DNA of 64,000 nucleotides from Leishmania donovani (lineage: Eukaryota; Euglenozoa; Kinetoplastea; Trypanosomatida; Trypanosomatidae), in NCBI RefSeq assembly GCF_000227135.1, contig NC_018243.1:393372-457371 (forward strand), read 5' to 3'. The notes under the pieces are model-generated. The model ran no database searches. It was not told where the DNA came from and was given only the letters and a program-made list of their open reading frames with translations. Within the stretch, counting starts at the first letter, position 1. Each line of letters begins with the position of its first letter. A program made the position numbers and the translations under genes. Positions 32,046-42,471 of the stretch are shown here, one piece after another.

Positions 32046-35000
32046 ATGCTACGACAGACCGCATCGGCTAACGCACACCCGTGCCAAAGGATAGCACCCA
32101 GCACAGCGATCGAGGAGGCTGGCAACGCGTGCGAGGACGATAACAGGGAGAACCAAAACAGGAATGGCGCCAATCACCACCCTAGAGCCGCAGCCGATGT
32201 GCTTCAGAAACGGAAGGAAGCCCTAGCACCGGCACTGCCATCGCTGCCTCGGCACGTCACCGAGGGATCGACCTCACTCTATTCCTCATTCTCTAGCAGC
32301 GTCTCTTCGCTTGAGAAGCGCGCCGATGCTGCCGCCGTAGCGAACACCGCTGCGGTCGCCGTCGCTCCGAGCCCGTTCTCCGTGGTATCTCACATCCCGA
32401 CACGGATGAATAGTGGCATGGACAGAGCTGCACTCCTAACACGCGATCCGCGCTTGTTAATGCCACCGCTGCGGCACAACGAAACAAACTCAACCGCTGT
32501 GTCACCACAGCTGAACGGAGGCGGGATGGATGCTACGATGTCGAGCGATCAGCTGCATCTGCTACCCATCCCAAGGTCGCTCCCCTACACATCACCAGCG
32601 GGGTGCACCCTCGTCGCTGACGTCGGGACCGCTTCCCCACTCTTTATCGACTTGAACTCGCTTCAACTGACCGGCATGCTGGAAAGCGCACCTGCTTGTG
32701 CCTCTGCTGCTGCGGAAGCCGCAACCGCTGCTGCACCAGCTGCTCAGCCATCTGTCGTGCCGGTGCCACGGACACCACTGGCGCTAGGCACGCTGGTCGT
32801 CGACACGGATGAACACGCCGGTGCTAGCATGACACCTCCCACGGATTCCGCTATCGGTGGATCGGCTTCTGCCCCCGTGTCGACAACAGCGGTTGACCGT
32901 GTGAATGGCAAGGCCCACGCCTCACGCAGCTCGCGCACCCAAGTACATTGCCCGCCCACTGCAGCGGCAGCGCTACCCTTTTACTCCAACGGTGCGAGTG
33001 ACGGTGTTTCCTTAGCTGACCCTCCCGTTGCGGCGGCAGTTGCCCTGCATCTACTGCCGCCTTCTTTTGGTGCCATCACCGCAGCCGACACGAGCCACCT
33101 CACGCCAGCAACACAGAGCGCCGGCGAAGGAGAGTGTCTGCCGTCATGCTTCAGCGGACATCGTACGACTTCCAGCGCGCCCGACTTCCAACCGTCTTCT
33201 TTGACCCATGTCACCCATGCTGCCTTGTCCTCGCTTGGATTGCCGTCAGAAAAGTCGCTAGCCACTGGTGCCACCGCCACTTCCGTGACTTCCGAACATG
33301 GGCCAGCGGAGGAGGGAAGCGGGAGGAACGGCAAATACGGGGACGAGCCCGCTCCGCAGTGCCGCATGACAGCCGTGCTGGAAACTAAGACGACGCCTCT
33401 GAGCGCCCTGGCGTCAGACATCCACCGTGAGCATCCTCGGGCTCTCTCTGCACCTGCAGCCGCAATGGCACAGCAGCGTGGAGTGCGGAGGAGCAATACC
33501 CACCGAAATGTGCTTGACAGCCGCTGCCCTTTTCACGGCGGTACGCGGGGGCCGCCGTCGGTGTCGATTAATGAGGCTCTTGCAGATGCCCTCCTTATCC
33601 GTTGCGCGGCATCAGACGCGGTGGCGGATACTGTGGTGCCGATACCGCCGCTGGCCGCCTCTGCTCGACAGTATTCGACAGACACTGCTTTCCGGCAGCT
33701 GGCCGCTCGCCGCCATCAGGTCTCGCCTCCGCCAGCGCAGCCGCCGCTGCAAGAGCCCGAGGCACTGCTACCGCCACCGACGACCAAGGCGCCAATGCAG
33801 CTTTCTGCGTCCTTCCCTGCTGGAGAGGTGCTGTCGCTGGACGGTACGCTGCGGAGCTGCGCCGACGACGCTGCCTTGGTTTCGAACATGAGCAAGGGAT
33901 CGCCCTTGTCAACCACCGTGGCCTTTGCTGCCACGGCTGGAACAACGGCTTCTGCCCCCTTGTTTGACTCTCCTGCGGGCGTGGCAGGGGAGTTCTCCGC
34001 GATGCGGAGGCGCGCATACGGTGGCGTGCGGCCAGCGCCACCTGTCCAGCAGGCGCGGTTTGCAAAGCAAAACCCGCCGTGCTCGGCTCTCTCGATGCGC
34101 CCAGATGTGTTTCAACATGGCGCTGACGCAAGGGCTGCTGCCGCACCTGCGACGCCCGCCGATGGACGCACGGTCTCGACCTCGCCGCAGCGAGCTGCCC
34201 GCACTGCCGCCTCCAGTCAGGGGGGCGGCGTGCTTCCGCGCGACGACGGCACAGCAGCCCTGCAGCTGGTGCTGACCACGTCGCAGGAGTTTCTTGTGCC
34301 CTCTGATCAGCGTATGGGTGGCGGTGTGCCCGACGCACCACCGGCGGCGACAATGGAAGCGGAGCCAGAACGGTACCCGCAGGCCTTATGCGACAACCCT
34401 CCTGGGCAAGCAGCAGGCACCGCCTCGCAGCTGCCCCATCCCGCAAGCGAAAGCGTGACTGCCGTCCTCCAGCTGCCCGTGAACGCTGCTGCGTCTCCAG
34501 CAAATCTCGTTGCCAACTCGCAAGCGCTCTCGGCGAACACCAGCAAGGATCCTGTGGCGCGGAGCAGTGCGGCAGCACAACAGGCACCCTCGCCTTCGCC
34601 CGCACCACAGCCTCCAACTGCGCAGAGAGAACTCGCGGCCTTGCATGTGCTGCCCATGCCCCGCATCACAGAGACTGCTCGTGCCACACAGCGGCACACG
34701 ACGGTGTCGCTGTCTCGCTCTGTGGAGCGCTATCCGGCAGTTTCAGGAGGAGCAGGCGAAGCACGTGGCGGCGCCATCATGTCACCTTGCCCATCCGCGG
34801 CGTCTGTGATGAGCATTAACGTTAACACGATTGCGGCCTCCCCTCACGCGCGCGCTTCAGCGTTCGAGCGGCGAGATGCACCGAGCACGCCGAGAAGTAC
34901 GAGCCACCAACGCAGCTCCACCAGCGCCAGGAACGAGCCTCGCGGTGTCGCGCGTACCATGTTGTCTGTCTCAGCAGCCCCGCTGTACTCTTTCGCGCAC

Positions 35001-37820
35001 GTCACTCATGGCGAGCAAGCGCAGACGGAGCCGTGCCGTCTTTTCATGTGCTCCTCACCACCTCCTCGGCCACCTCCGCGTCGGGCAGCACACACGGCAC
35101 CACTCCCCGTCTGTATTACTGCTGCTTCTGCCGCCGCGTCATCGTCGACTTCTTCTGAGACGACGCCACTGTGCAGGCCGGTGGATGTGAGAGACGCAGT
35201 TGCAGAGGATGGAGCCCTGTCCATCATACCAGCTACCATCGACACGGCGGGCAGCAACGCATCTTCGCTGGCGGCGAGTGAGCTGCTGGGTGTGCTGAAG
35301 GACTGGACTCCGACTCAACTAGCGGTGTCGCAGCCACTGCCAGCATCTCATCGAGCAGCAGCGGTGGTGGTGGTGGCGCCGGGTGCGGATGTGGAGAAAC
35401 CATCGACAAGGGAGACACCTCCTCCCACTGCCGCCAACCCTGCAACGCAGGCGGAGGCTCTCGACACGCGCGCGAAGGTGCTTACCCGCACAACTCGTGC
35501 CAGTGACATCGCCGAGACAGCAGTGAACTTGCGACATAGAGACGCACGCGGCTTTTCTGCTGCGGCTTCTCCTGCCCATCACAATTGCCGAGGTTTACGC
35601 GTGGGGCTTCAGCGTGATGACAGGCGTGGCACTGTATTCGCTGCGGAAACGCCGCACACATCGCTACCGACACATGTCGTGCCTGTCGCGGACAACCTGC
35701 TCAAGCACCCCACCACTGCCCCGCCAGAGCGCCGAGCTCGAGGAGGAGAGCTGTCATCATCGATAGCCCCCATCACTCGCCTGCCAGCATCGGAGAGTGC
35801 GACTGCGACGCCGTTTGCATGGAATGGTATGACAGCCGCAGGGGCACGGTCGAGGTTGCAGACCACAACAGCAACGCTATACGCAGCAGCTGCCGCAAAC
35901 GTGACGAATGCCCTGCCATTGTCATCGGGCCCTTCCTGGGAGAGGATGGAGCCGCTGCCCGTGGGCCATCTTGCATCTGCCACGCCAACTGTCACCCCGC
36001 TAATGGCACGCACGCTTCTGCTGCATTCAGTTCCGGCGAAGACGGCTGGAACGCGGCTTGCCATCCCTCACTGCGTGCCAACGCCGCCCTCGCTTCCATT
36101 GTCCTTCCAACAGCAGTGCACCCCTCGAGGGGCGGTCTTTACAAGTCTCAAGGCTGCCTCGCGGCAGCACCCTTCGCAGCCGGCGGCTCCGGGGCGCTTT
36201 CGCCAGCCCCCCGCACCTACCATGCCGCGCCAACGAGAAGAAAGGGCACGCAACGGGTCTGCGAGTGGTAAAGCTCTCGCTACGCCCCCACATACCCTGA
36301 TTGCCCAGCAGCTCGCCGGCGGCGCCGCGACCAGTACGTCCCACCCAGGTGAGGTGGTGTGGGAGGTGCTGCCTGGTACTCACAGCAGCAGCTGCGACTG
36401 GCCAAACCCGGCGCCGTCGTGCCCCTCCTCTGTAGCCTCCAGCCGCCTCCAGCGCCATCAGCTGCAGGCGGGGTGGCGCAGCGGGCTACCCCGCTCCCTG
36501 CCCTTCGTTGATCTGACACGTGATTCGATGCCCATAGAGATGCTCGGCCCAAAACCAGAGGCAGCCATGCGCCACAGGCCGTTCTCAACCGAGCTCGGCG
36601 GTGGTGACGAGACGACTTCTGGCGGCCCCAGTCGGCGCCAAGCTAGGCCAGTACCCCACCAAGAGCCGCAAGCCGCGCAGCGGAGCTCTCCGTCCCCTTG
36701 GCCGTGGTGGCGAGGGCAGCACGCCTTGACCCCAGGGCAGAGGTTGTCAGGGCGAGTGCAGCGTCACGGCGACGGCGCGCGCACTGGCGACTTCTTTGTT
36801 GCGTTACCGCCGAACCCCGACATGGTAGACGGCGCCGACAACGCGGCAGCGCCGCATTGCCGCCCCACACTTTCATCCTCGGCAACAGCAGTGGCGGCTG
36901 GCGGAGTCGGCAGTGCTGGTGACGGAGGAGGGCTGGCCCCCACTGCTTGTTCTATTCCAGCAGCACCTACGTCTCCGCGGCTGTGCACTGCGCACCTTGC
37001 AACGACACGAGAACGTGCTGGCGTGCGCGCTGGAGCTGCGGCCGCAAAGAGTGCAACATCGGGATGCGCCACCGCGGGCCAACCTCTGCATCGTGTCGCT
37101 GCCGCCGCGCCGGCCGCGTCGCCAGGAACTACCACTGCGGCCGAAGCGGCGACGCTGGCGAGGACATGCACCGGCTCGGGGCTGACGGGAGTCACGGACT
37201 ACTACGGCGCCTACCAGCGTACGCAGCAGCCTCGCAGCACGAAAAGTGGCCCGCCACCGCCTTCACAGACGTTTCGCTTTCAGCCCTCGATGGTCATCGG
37301 CTCGCAGTCGCCACAGGATAGTGGAGGAAGGGAGGCAAGAGGGAGTACGGGCACTGCCAGTAGACCCGGCTCGCAGCCAGTGGCGGAGGCTGGCATGGCA
37401 CTTCCGGACACCGCTGCTGCTGCTGCGGCAGGTTCGCAGGAGCCGCGCCGCCACTACTTCCAGAGCGGAACGCTGCTGCAACGATACAGCGATGGAACGA
37501 ATGCCGCACTACGTGACTGTGGCGGGGTCAAGGGTGACTGCGGGCCGCAACGCGCGCCGCGACTGACTCGGTCATTGCTCGACCAGCTGCAGCGGAGCTA
37601 CGCCGCGGTAGCTGATGCATCGTCTCGACCGCGCTACCTACCCATCGACTTTCCCTTGAAGGAGGCACTCGTGGCAAGTTGGCACGACGCAATACACCAC
37701 GGTGCCCACAGCGGCAACGATCCTAATACTACACCAGCGATGCTGCAGCGCCCGCGGCCTTCATCCCCGTCCCGCGGACAATGTGTGGAGAACGTACCGG
37801 CTGTGCTTCCCCAGAAGTGA
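32046..37820 (+). CDS. Very large disordered Ser/Ala/Pro/Thr-rich protein (1,924 aa)
   Basis: First ATG (32046, MLRQTASANAHPCQ) after the splice-acceptor AG at 31847. The protein is almost wholly low-complexity: Ala, Ser, Pro and Thr dominate, with no clear membrane segment, coiled coil or known domain. The most ordered-looking piece is at the end: SLLDQLQRSYAAVADASSRP, YLPIDFPLKEALVASWHDAI (about 1,841-1,885). Long low-complexity proteins of this kind are common in trypanosomatids, often with cytoskeletal or unknown roles. The frame ends at TGA 37818-37820, followed at once by a TGA in the next frame, and coding-like sequence goes on in another frame up to 38496, so the true C terminus is uncertain. 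Confidence 0.8.
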   Translation: MLRQTASANAHPCQRIAPSTAIEEAGNACEDDNRENQNRNGANHHPRAAADVLQKRKEALAPALPSLPRHVTEGSTSLYSSFSSSVSSLEKRADAAAVANTAAVAVAPSPFSVVSHIPTRMNSGMDRAALLTRDPRLLMPPLRHNETNSTAVSPQLNGGGMDATMSSDQLHLLPIPRSLPYTSPAGCTLVADVGTASPLFIDLNSLQLTGMLESAPACASAAAEAATAAAPAAQPSVVPVPRTPLALGTLVVDTDEHAGASMTPPTDSAIGGSASAPVSTTAVDRVNGKAHASRSSRTQVHCPPTAAAALPFYSNGASDGVSLADPPVAAAVALHLLPPSFGAITAADTSHLTPATQSAGEGECLPSCFSGHRTTSSAPDFQPSSLTHVTHAALSSLGLPSEKSLATGATATSVTSEHGPAEEGSGRNGKYGDEPAPQCRMTAVLETKTTPLSALASDIHREHPRALSAPAAAMAQQRGVRRSNTHRNVLDSRCPFHGGTRGPPSVSINEALADALLIRCAASDAVADTVVPIPPLAASARQYSTDTAFRQLAARRHQVSPPPAQPPLQEPEALLPPPTTKAPMQLSASFPAGEVLSLDGTLRSCADDAALVSNMSKGSPLSTTVAFAATAGTTASAPLFDSPAGVAGEFSAMRRRAYGGVRPAPPVQQARFAKQNPPCSALSMRPDVFQHGADARAAAAPATPADGRTVSTSPQRAARTAASSQGGGVLPRDDGTAALQLVLTTSQEFLVPSDQRMGGGVPDAPPAATMEAEPERYPQALCDNPPGQAAGTASQLPHPASESVTAVLQLPVNAAASPANLVANSQALSANTSKDPVARSSAAAQQAPSPSPAPQPPTAQRELAALHVLPMPRITETARATQRHTTVSLSRSVERYPAVSGGAGEARGGAIMSPCPSAASVMSINVNTIAASPHARASAFERRDAPSTPRSTSHQRSSTSARNEPRGVARTMLSVSAAPLYSFAHVTHGEQAQTEPCRLFMCSSPPPRPPPRRAAHTAPLPVCITAASAAASSSTSSETTPLCRPVDVRDAVAEDGALSIIPATIDTAGSNASSLAASELLGVLKDWTPTQLAVSQPLPASHRAAAVVVVAPGADVEKPSTRETPPPTAANPATQAEALDTRAKVLTRTTRASDIAETAVNLRHRDARGFSAAASPAHHNCRGLRVGLQRDDRRGTVFAAETPHTSLPTHVVPVADNLLKHPTTAPPERRARGGELSSSIAPITRLPASESATATPFAWNGMTAAGARSRLQTTTATLYAAAAANVTNALPLSSGPSWERMEPLPVGHLASATPTVTPLMARTLLLHSVPAKTAGTRLAIPHCVPTPPSLPLSFQQQCTPRGAVFTSLKAASRQHPSQPAAPGRFRQPPAPTMPRQREERARNGSASGKALATPPHTLIAQQLAGGAATSTSHPGEVVWEVLPGTHSSSCDWPNPAPSCPSSVASSRLQRHQLQAGWRSGLPRSLPFVDLTRDSMPIEMLGPKPEAAMRHRPFSTELGGGDETTSGGPSRRQARPVPHQEPQAAQRSSPSPWPWWRGQHALTPGQRLSGRVQRHGDGARTGDFFVALPPNPDMVDGADNAAAPHCRPTLSSSATAVAAGGVGSAGDGGGLAPTACSIPAAPTSPRLCTAHLATTRERAGVRAGAAAAKSATSGCATAGQPLHRVAAAAPAASPGTTTAAEAATLARTCTGSGLTGVTDYYGAYQRTQQPRSTKSGPPPPSQTFRFQPSMVIGSQSPQDSGGREARGSTGTASRPGSQPVAEAGMALPDTAAAAAAGSQEPRRHYFQSGTLLQRYSDGTNAALRDCGGVKGDCGPQRAPRLTRSLLDQLQRSYAAVADASSRPRYLPIDFPLKEALVASWHDAIHHGAHSGNDPNTTPAMLQRPRPSSPSRGQCVENVPAVLPQK

Positions 37821-37896
37821 GTGAACGGTTGCGTATTCCTATCATGGACCCGACTCGCCACCGCCGCAGCTGCATGCCACCGTCGCTGCCACTCCC

Positions 37897-38496
37897 ATGG
37901 ACACCCGCTCCGAATCACCAATTGCCGCCCAGCCGGATCTCCCCGCAGCGGCGCAGCAGGAGCGGCTTTATATGCAGCGGTGCACTTCCTCTTCACCCTC
38001 CCCCGTCTCCGTCTCACCACCGCTGGTGGTGCGTGAGAATTACGGCGCCGTGCTGCGGACACCCCACCCGCAGGCGCTGCCGTTCGTGATGTCCTCTCAA
38101 CAAGCTCAGCCCCGTCTTCTCCGGCGCAACCTTGTGGAGCAGCCGACTCGCAAGCACACCGCCCGCTCGAGTGCCGGCACCGCAAAGTCGGCACCCGTAG
38201 CTCTACAAGAGATGACCTTTGCGCCAGCGAAGATCCTGGCAACGCCTCCGTCGCTGGCATCACTGGAGCATCAGCAGACGCCTGTGCTGACCGCCGTCGC
38301 CACCGTGTCTGCCGGACCGCCACCAATGCCCTGGTCCCCGAAAGGCAACGGCCCAGGTGCTAACAGTGGGACGCTGGGCGTCACAGAGGTTTTCCCCAGG
38401 CAAGGGTCATCCGGACCGCGCATTAGCAATTTTTTTCATCTCTTCCGAGAGCCCCAAGGGCAGCGGCGTGGGTCGCTTATTGATGAGCTCAACTGA
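37897..38496 (+). CDS. ORF of 199 aa, probably the detached 3' end of the preceding gene
   Basis: MDTRSESPIAAQPDLPAAAQ to GQRRGSLIDELN. The composition is the same as that of the 1,924-residue protein upstream, and the coding character starts before the ATG: from 37825 the frame reads TVAYSYHGPDSPPPQLHATV without a stop. Only 76 nt separate the upstream stop from this ATG, too little for the polyadenylation and trans-splicing signals of two separate trypanosomatid genes. A single original gene broken by frame changes and stops around 37818-37824, or by sequence errors, is the better reading. Going from frame 0 to frame 1 past both TGAs needs more than one single-base change. The C-terminal part has FFHLFREPQGQRRGSLIDEL, which looks ordered. 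Confidence 0.6.
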   Translation: MDTRSESPIAAQPDLPAAAQQERLYMQRCTSSSPSPVSVSPPLVVRENYGAVLRTPHPQALPFVMSSQQAQPRLLRRNLVEQPTRKHTARSSAGTAKSAPVALQEMTFAPAKILATPPSLASLEHQQTPVLTAVATVSAGPPPMPWSPKGNGPGANSGTLGVTEVFPRQGSSGPRISNFFHLFREPQGQRRGSLIDELN

Positions 38497-39762
38497 AGTG
38501 CGTGACAGCGTGCAAGAGGCGAGGGCCAGTGAGGGAGGACGGTGCCGCACAGTGTGCACGCATGCAAGCTCCCCTCCCTTCCCCTCAACACTCACCCGAC
38601 ACCCACCCAGAGTTAATCTTCCTTTCTTCGTTTGTGCGCTTGCCTTGTCTTGGTGTGTGTGTGTGACGCATCTGGGCGCTCCTGCGCACCGCACATTTCC
38701 GTTGCGCTCCTTCCCCCTTCATTTCTGCCTGTCTCCTGCCCGCTTCGTTTCTCGAGGTTGTACCGCGCAAAGCCCCTCTCTTGTTTCCTGGTTTGCCGTC
38801 CCGGATTGCGCCTCCGGTACTCTGTCACCATGCGCGTGTGCGCGCGTCGTATACACACATACACACGCCATGCATCTACATATATTTATTTATATATATA
38901 TGTGTGTGTGTGTGTGTGCGTGTGTGTTGATCTCTCCCCATTCATTGTTTGGCCAGCTCCTCCCGCCGTCTTGCAACAAGCGCAGCACGATCACAGCGCC
39001 GCGCGAAACAAACAGACACCCCTGCTCGCTCTTGTACTTGCCCTGCGCTGTTATTCCTCGGTGCGAGTCTCCCCACCGCTCTCGCTCTCCGGCGCGCGTG
39101 CGGCATCTCTTTTCAGGCATGCACGCAGGCTATACCTTCCTCCGTCCTTTTCCGTCTGCCCCTCCTCCCCCACGCCCTTTCGCAGCGCTAGTCTTGCTGT
39201 GACACCGACCGCCTTCGAACTCGGCGCGCTCGCGATGGTGCGCTACGCTGGATCGCCCTCTCAAGCACACGCGTGCATGCAAAACATAGAGGGGATGGCT
39301 CGCCGACGTGCGAGCCCGAGACGGAGCACGTCGGCAATGCCCTGGAAATCTACTCTTTCCATTGCTGCGGATCTCTTCGTGATGGACCTCTACCGTCTTT
39401 GCTCACGGGCCCTCGCATTTTTCAGGTCGTTCTCGCATCTGCTTCTCCCTCCTCCCCCGGATCACCGCCGCACCACTCACGCAACGGCTTTCTTTTATAT
39501 CTGCACGCCGCACACGTGTGTGCACTGTGCCTGCCCTCACCTTTCGTTCTCTGGCATCGATGCGTTTTGCGCCTCCATCGCCGTGTGGTCACGCTTCGCC
39601 TCATCTCCCGCCTCTGCGCGACTGCGCCTGTAAAGACCAACGGCGGACACAGGCACCTAGGCGCGCAGCCCTGCATCTCAGGGTCGTGGTGGTCACATAA
39701 ACACTCACCTAGACCTGCATGCAGGCTCACGCTATCACAGCGCACACGCACCCGCTCGCGCG
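38497..39762. other. Intergenic region without a supported gene
   Basis: Contains an AT tract (about 38878-38901) followed by a TG repeat (38902-38918) and several CT-rich tracts. The stretch at 39232-39420 has slightly coding-like composition in two frames, but no gene can be supported. Confidence 0.65.
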
Positions 39763-42471
39763 ATGCAGCAGACCATTCCTCATGTAGCTGATGTACACAC
39801 CGGGCGTGCGTCACTCTCCGCGACCGCTGGCAAGCTCCTCGCGGAACTTACATTCCCGGAGAAGAGCGACGCAGCGATCACTAGCAAGCTTACATCAACC
39901 CCCGTCGCTACAGAGGCTCTGCGGCCGCTTTCCTCGTCATTCGAGGCGCGTAACGGCGATGACTCGCCATCGCTGGAGTTGAACCCCAATGTGAACAGTT
40001 CGCACGAGAGCGGCAGCGGAAACACCCAGAGGCACGATGTGGCAGCCACCTCGGTGGTGGTGTCTGAGACTGGGATAGCTGCGGCCGCGGCGCAAGACGT
40101 CACCGCTGTGTGCACTGGAGAAGCCATGGCGACTCCGGTGGAGGCGGTACTACCCGCGGCGGCCCTTCCTTCTGCGGTGGCCACCGATCCTGCCGTGTCA
40201 GCACTGCGTGCGCCGTCTGCACTGGAGCCATCACTGATAGTGCGGTTCCCGGGCGCAGCACCTGCAGCAGTGGCCAAGGCGAGAGAGCAAACATGCCTTG
40301 AGCACCTGAGCCCCATTCGCTTCACGTCTCCGGAGCCGAGCACGTCAGCAAGGAAGGGCAGCAGCTGTCGCGGCCGCGGTGGTGCCGCCGGTGCCCCTGG
40401 TCGTGTCTCGGGGCGTAGGGGGTCGCCACAGCACTTACCCGTGTTGCGCCGCCGGACACCCGGTGCCGCGATACGCCACCGCCGCCGCCACTTCAGTGGT
40501 GGCGGCGGCGTCAGCTGCAAGAACTTCTTTTTTCAGAGCGAGGGCGCTGCCACCTTCGGCATCGGCACTGTGGGGCTCTTCGCCTCCACAGCAAAGCCGG
40601 TTTTTGGCCCTCGTGCAGCGAAGCGCGGTTTATCGTTATCGGTTCACCAGCGTCGGACACATGGCGAGCGTGGACAGAGGTCCGTATCGCAACCGGCTGT
40701 GCTACCGTCCTGCAGAGCCGCGCCACCTCCGACTTCAGGTGCCGCCGGTGCCGCGTCAGCGGTTCCTTGCTACTACACTCCTGCCTGCTACATGTCGCGT
40801 GCGATGAACGGCATCACGGCGTGGGAGAAGCGGCAGGAGGAGTACCAGCAGTGGCGCCGTGAGAACTTGAAGAGGTCGACGTACTACCGCCTCTCCAGGC
40901 CACTCGATGCCCTAGGTGGCACAGAGACAGAGACAGAGGAGAACGGCATCTTGCCGTGCCTGTACAACGCCTACGCTCCCGTTCTTTTCTCTTCCGAGGA
41001 GAGACACCGTATGGAGCGCCTCCGACTGCGCGCACTTGAGGCGGAGCGGACGGCGCGCTCGACCGCGCGCGCGCACGAGCAAGCGGCGTATGAGAAGGAG
41101 GTGCTGCTCCAACGCTCACGCAAGCTCCATGGCGAGGCCGTCGACTTGCCCGACTCCTACCTGCGCACCACCTACCCTGATCCGTCCACGTTCACTGGCT
41201 ACGCAGAGCCGGCCACTGGGGACGACAAGGGCCGCATCTACCCAGCACCTCATGCGAGCAAGGCCGCCAGCGGTTATCTCGCCAACCCGAAGCTCATTGT
41301 GAAGGATCATCACCGTGCCATGCAACAGCACCGCGTGGCGAGGCAGCAAGCACGGCTCAATCAGGAGGCGCAGCGCTTGGAAGCGGCGGAGCGTCAGCGG
41401 CGTGATATTGCGGCGCAGCTGACGGACTGCCAGTTGCAGGAAGCAGCCTACCTCGCGTCGTGGATGGAGGGCCGCCCGCGGGTGTGTCGTGCGCGAGAGA
41501 CAGAGCGGCACGCGCGGCAGGAGGCGGAGCAGCGCGCCGTGGATGAGTGGAACCGTGCGGCTCAGACGCGCGAGCGGGAGGTGTACGCCCTGTACGCCTC
41601 TCAGGAGGCAGCGGCCGCCGCATCGCATCGGCAGGAGCTGCGCGCGCGTGTCGTCGCGCCGCGACCGTGCAGCCGCAAGGGTATCTCCGGCGGCCATCGC
41701 CCGGAGCAAGAGGTGCAATCCTTGCCAGCGGCGCCAGATGCGGAGCACAACGGGGCTGCAGCGCGCGTTCCAAGCCCGCCGTCTACTGGCGTTCCTGACT
41801 CCTCAGGGGTCGTCGACTGTCTTCCCCAAGCAGCCGCGCCCCCACTGTCGATGGTGCCGAGTCAGGCACCGGAGGAGAAGTTGGCGCGGGCAGCTCGTCC
41901 CTTAACACCCACCGTGCGCCCCGAGACACCGGCGCTGCCACCATCTCAGGTGGTGGGCCCCACCTCGACAAACTTCTTCAACGAGGTGAAGCAGTGGACG
42001 CGGGAGTTCCCGTCGCCCAACACCGTTCCCGTCAACGGCTCCGACGCCGCGTACCGGCGTGCGTGGAAGGCAGAGCTAGAAGAGGCACAGCTTCGCTTTA
42101 ATCGCGAAACGACGCAGCGGCAGCGCGAAGACATTGCGCGCCGCGTGCAAGAGGCGCGCGAGAGGGCGCTTGAGGGGAGCTGGCAGCAGGCAGAACAGAA
42201 GCGGCACGAGAAGCGTGAGCTGGCGGCGCGGCGCGCCGATCATACACAGGCAGACGTCGAGGCCGCCACGGCGGTGAGGTTGGAGGTATGGCTGGAGTCG
42301 CACCGCGCTCAGCAGCAGAGAATGGTGCAGGCCGCTGAGCGCTACAATGAGACTCAGTTCCTGCGGCAGCAGTCGAAGCAGCGTGAGATGGTGCTGCGAT
42401 CGTTGGAGGAGGAGGAGCTTCAGCAGCTGCGCATGATGGTGTCGTCCGCCTCAGCGGCGAACCGCGGGTGA
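39763..42471 (+). CDS. Hypothetical coiled-coil protein (902 aa)
   Basis: ATG at 39763 (MQQTIPHVADVHTGR), TGA at 42469-42471. The N-terminal 350 residues are low-complexity (Ala/Ser/Pro/Gly). From about 355 the protein turns into long charged helices rich in Arg, Gln, Glu and Ala: AWEKRQEEYQQWRRENLKR (about 355-373), ERLRLRALEAERTARSTARA (about 418-437), QQARLNQEAQRLEAAERQRR (about 527-546), ERHARQEAEQRAVDEWNRAA (about 581-600), and a C-terminal block from RRAWKAELEEAQLRF to LRSLEEEELQQLRMMVS (about 765-895). Between them are ordered-looking stretches such as FNEVKQWTREFPSP. The pattern suits an axonemal or cytoskeletal filament-type protein; this is inference. No known domain recognised. Confidence 0.85.
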   Translation: MQQTIPHVADVHTGRASLSATAGKLLAELTFPEKSDAAITSKLTSTPVATEALRPLSSSFEARNGDDSPSLELNPNVNSSHESGSGNTQRHDVAATSVVVSETGIAAAAAQDVTAVCTGEAMATPVEAVLPAAALPSAVATDPAVSALRAPSALEPSLIVRFPGAAPAAVAKAREQTCLEHLSPIRFTSPEPSTSARKGSSCRGRGGAAGAPGRVSGRRGSPQHLPVLRRRTPGAAIRHRRRHFSGGGGVSCKNFFFQSEGAATFGIGTVGLFASTAKPVFGPRAAKRGLSLSVHQRRTHGERGQRSVSQPAVLPSCRAAPPPTSGAAGAASAVPCYYTPACYMSRAMNGITAWEKRQEEYQQWRRENLKRSTYYRLSRPLDALGGTETETEENGILPCLYNAYAPVLFSSEERHRMERLRLRALEAERTARSTARAHEQAAYEKEVLLQRSRKLHGEAVDLPDSYLRTTYPDPSTFTGYAEPATGDDKGRIYPAPHASKAASGYLANPKLIVKDHHRAMQQHRVARQQARLNQEAQRLEAAERQRRDIAAQLTDCQLQEAAYLASWMEGRPRVCRARETERHARQEAEQRAVDEWNRAAQTREREVYALYASQEAAAAASHRQELRARVVAPRPCSRKGISGGHRPEQEVQSLPAAPDAEHNGAAARVPSPPSTGVPDSSGVVDCLPQAAAPPLSMVPSQAPEEKLARAARPLTPTVRPETPALPPSQVVGPTSTNFFNEVKQWTREFPSPNTVPVNGSDAAYRRAWKAELEEAQLRFNRETTQRQREDIARRVQEARERALEGSWQQAEQKRHEKRELAARRADHTQADVEAATAVRLEVWLESHRAQQQRMVQAAERYNETQFLRQQSKQREMVLRSLEEEELQQLRMMVSSASAANRG

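Noticed and set aside
38632..39633. 333-codon + strand open frame
   Set aside because: Translates CT/TG/TA-rich intergenic DNA. A short piece around 39232-39420 looked coding-like in two frames but not enough to call.
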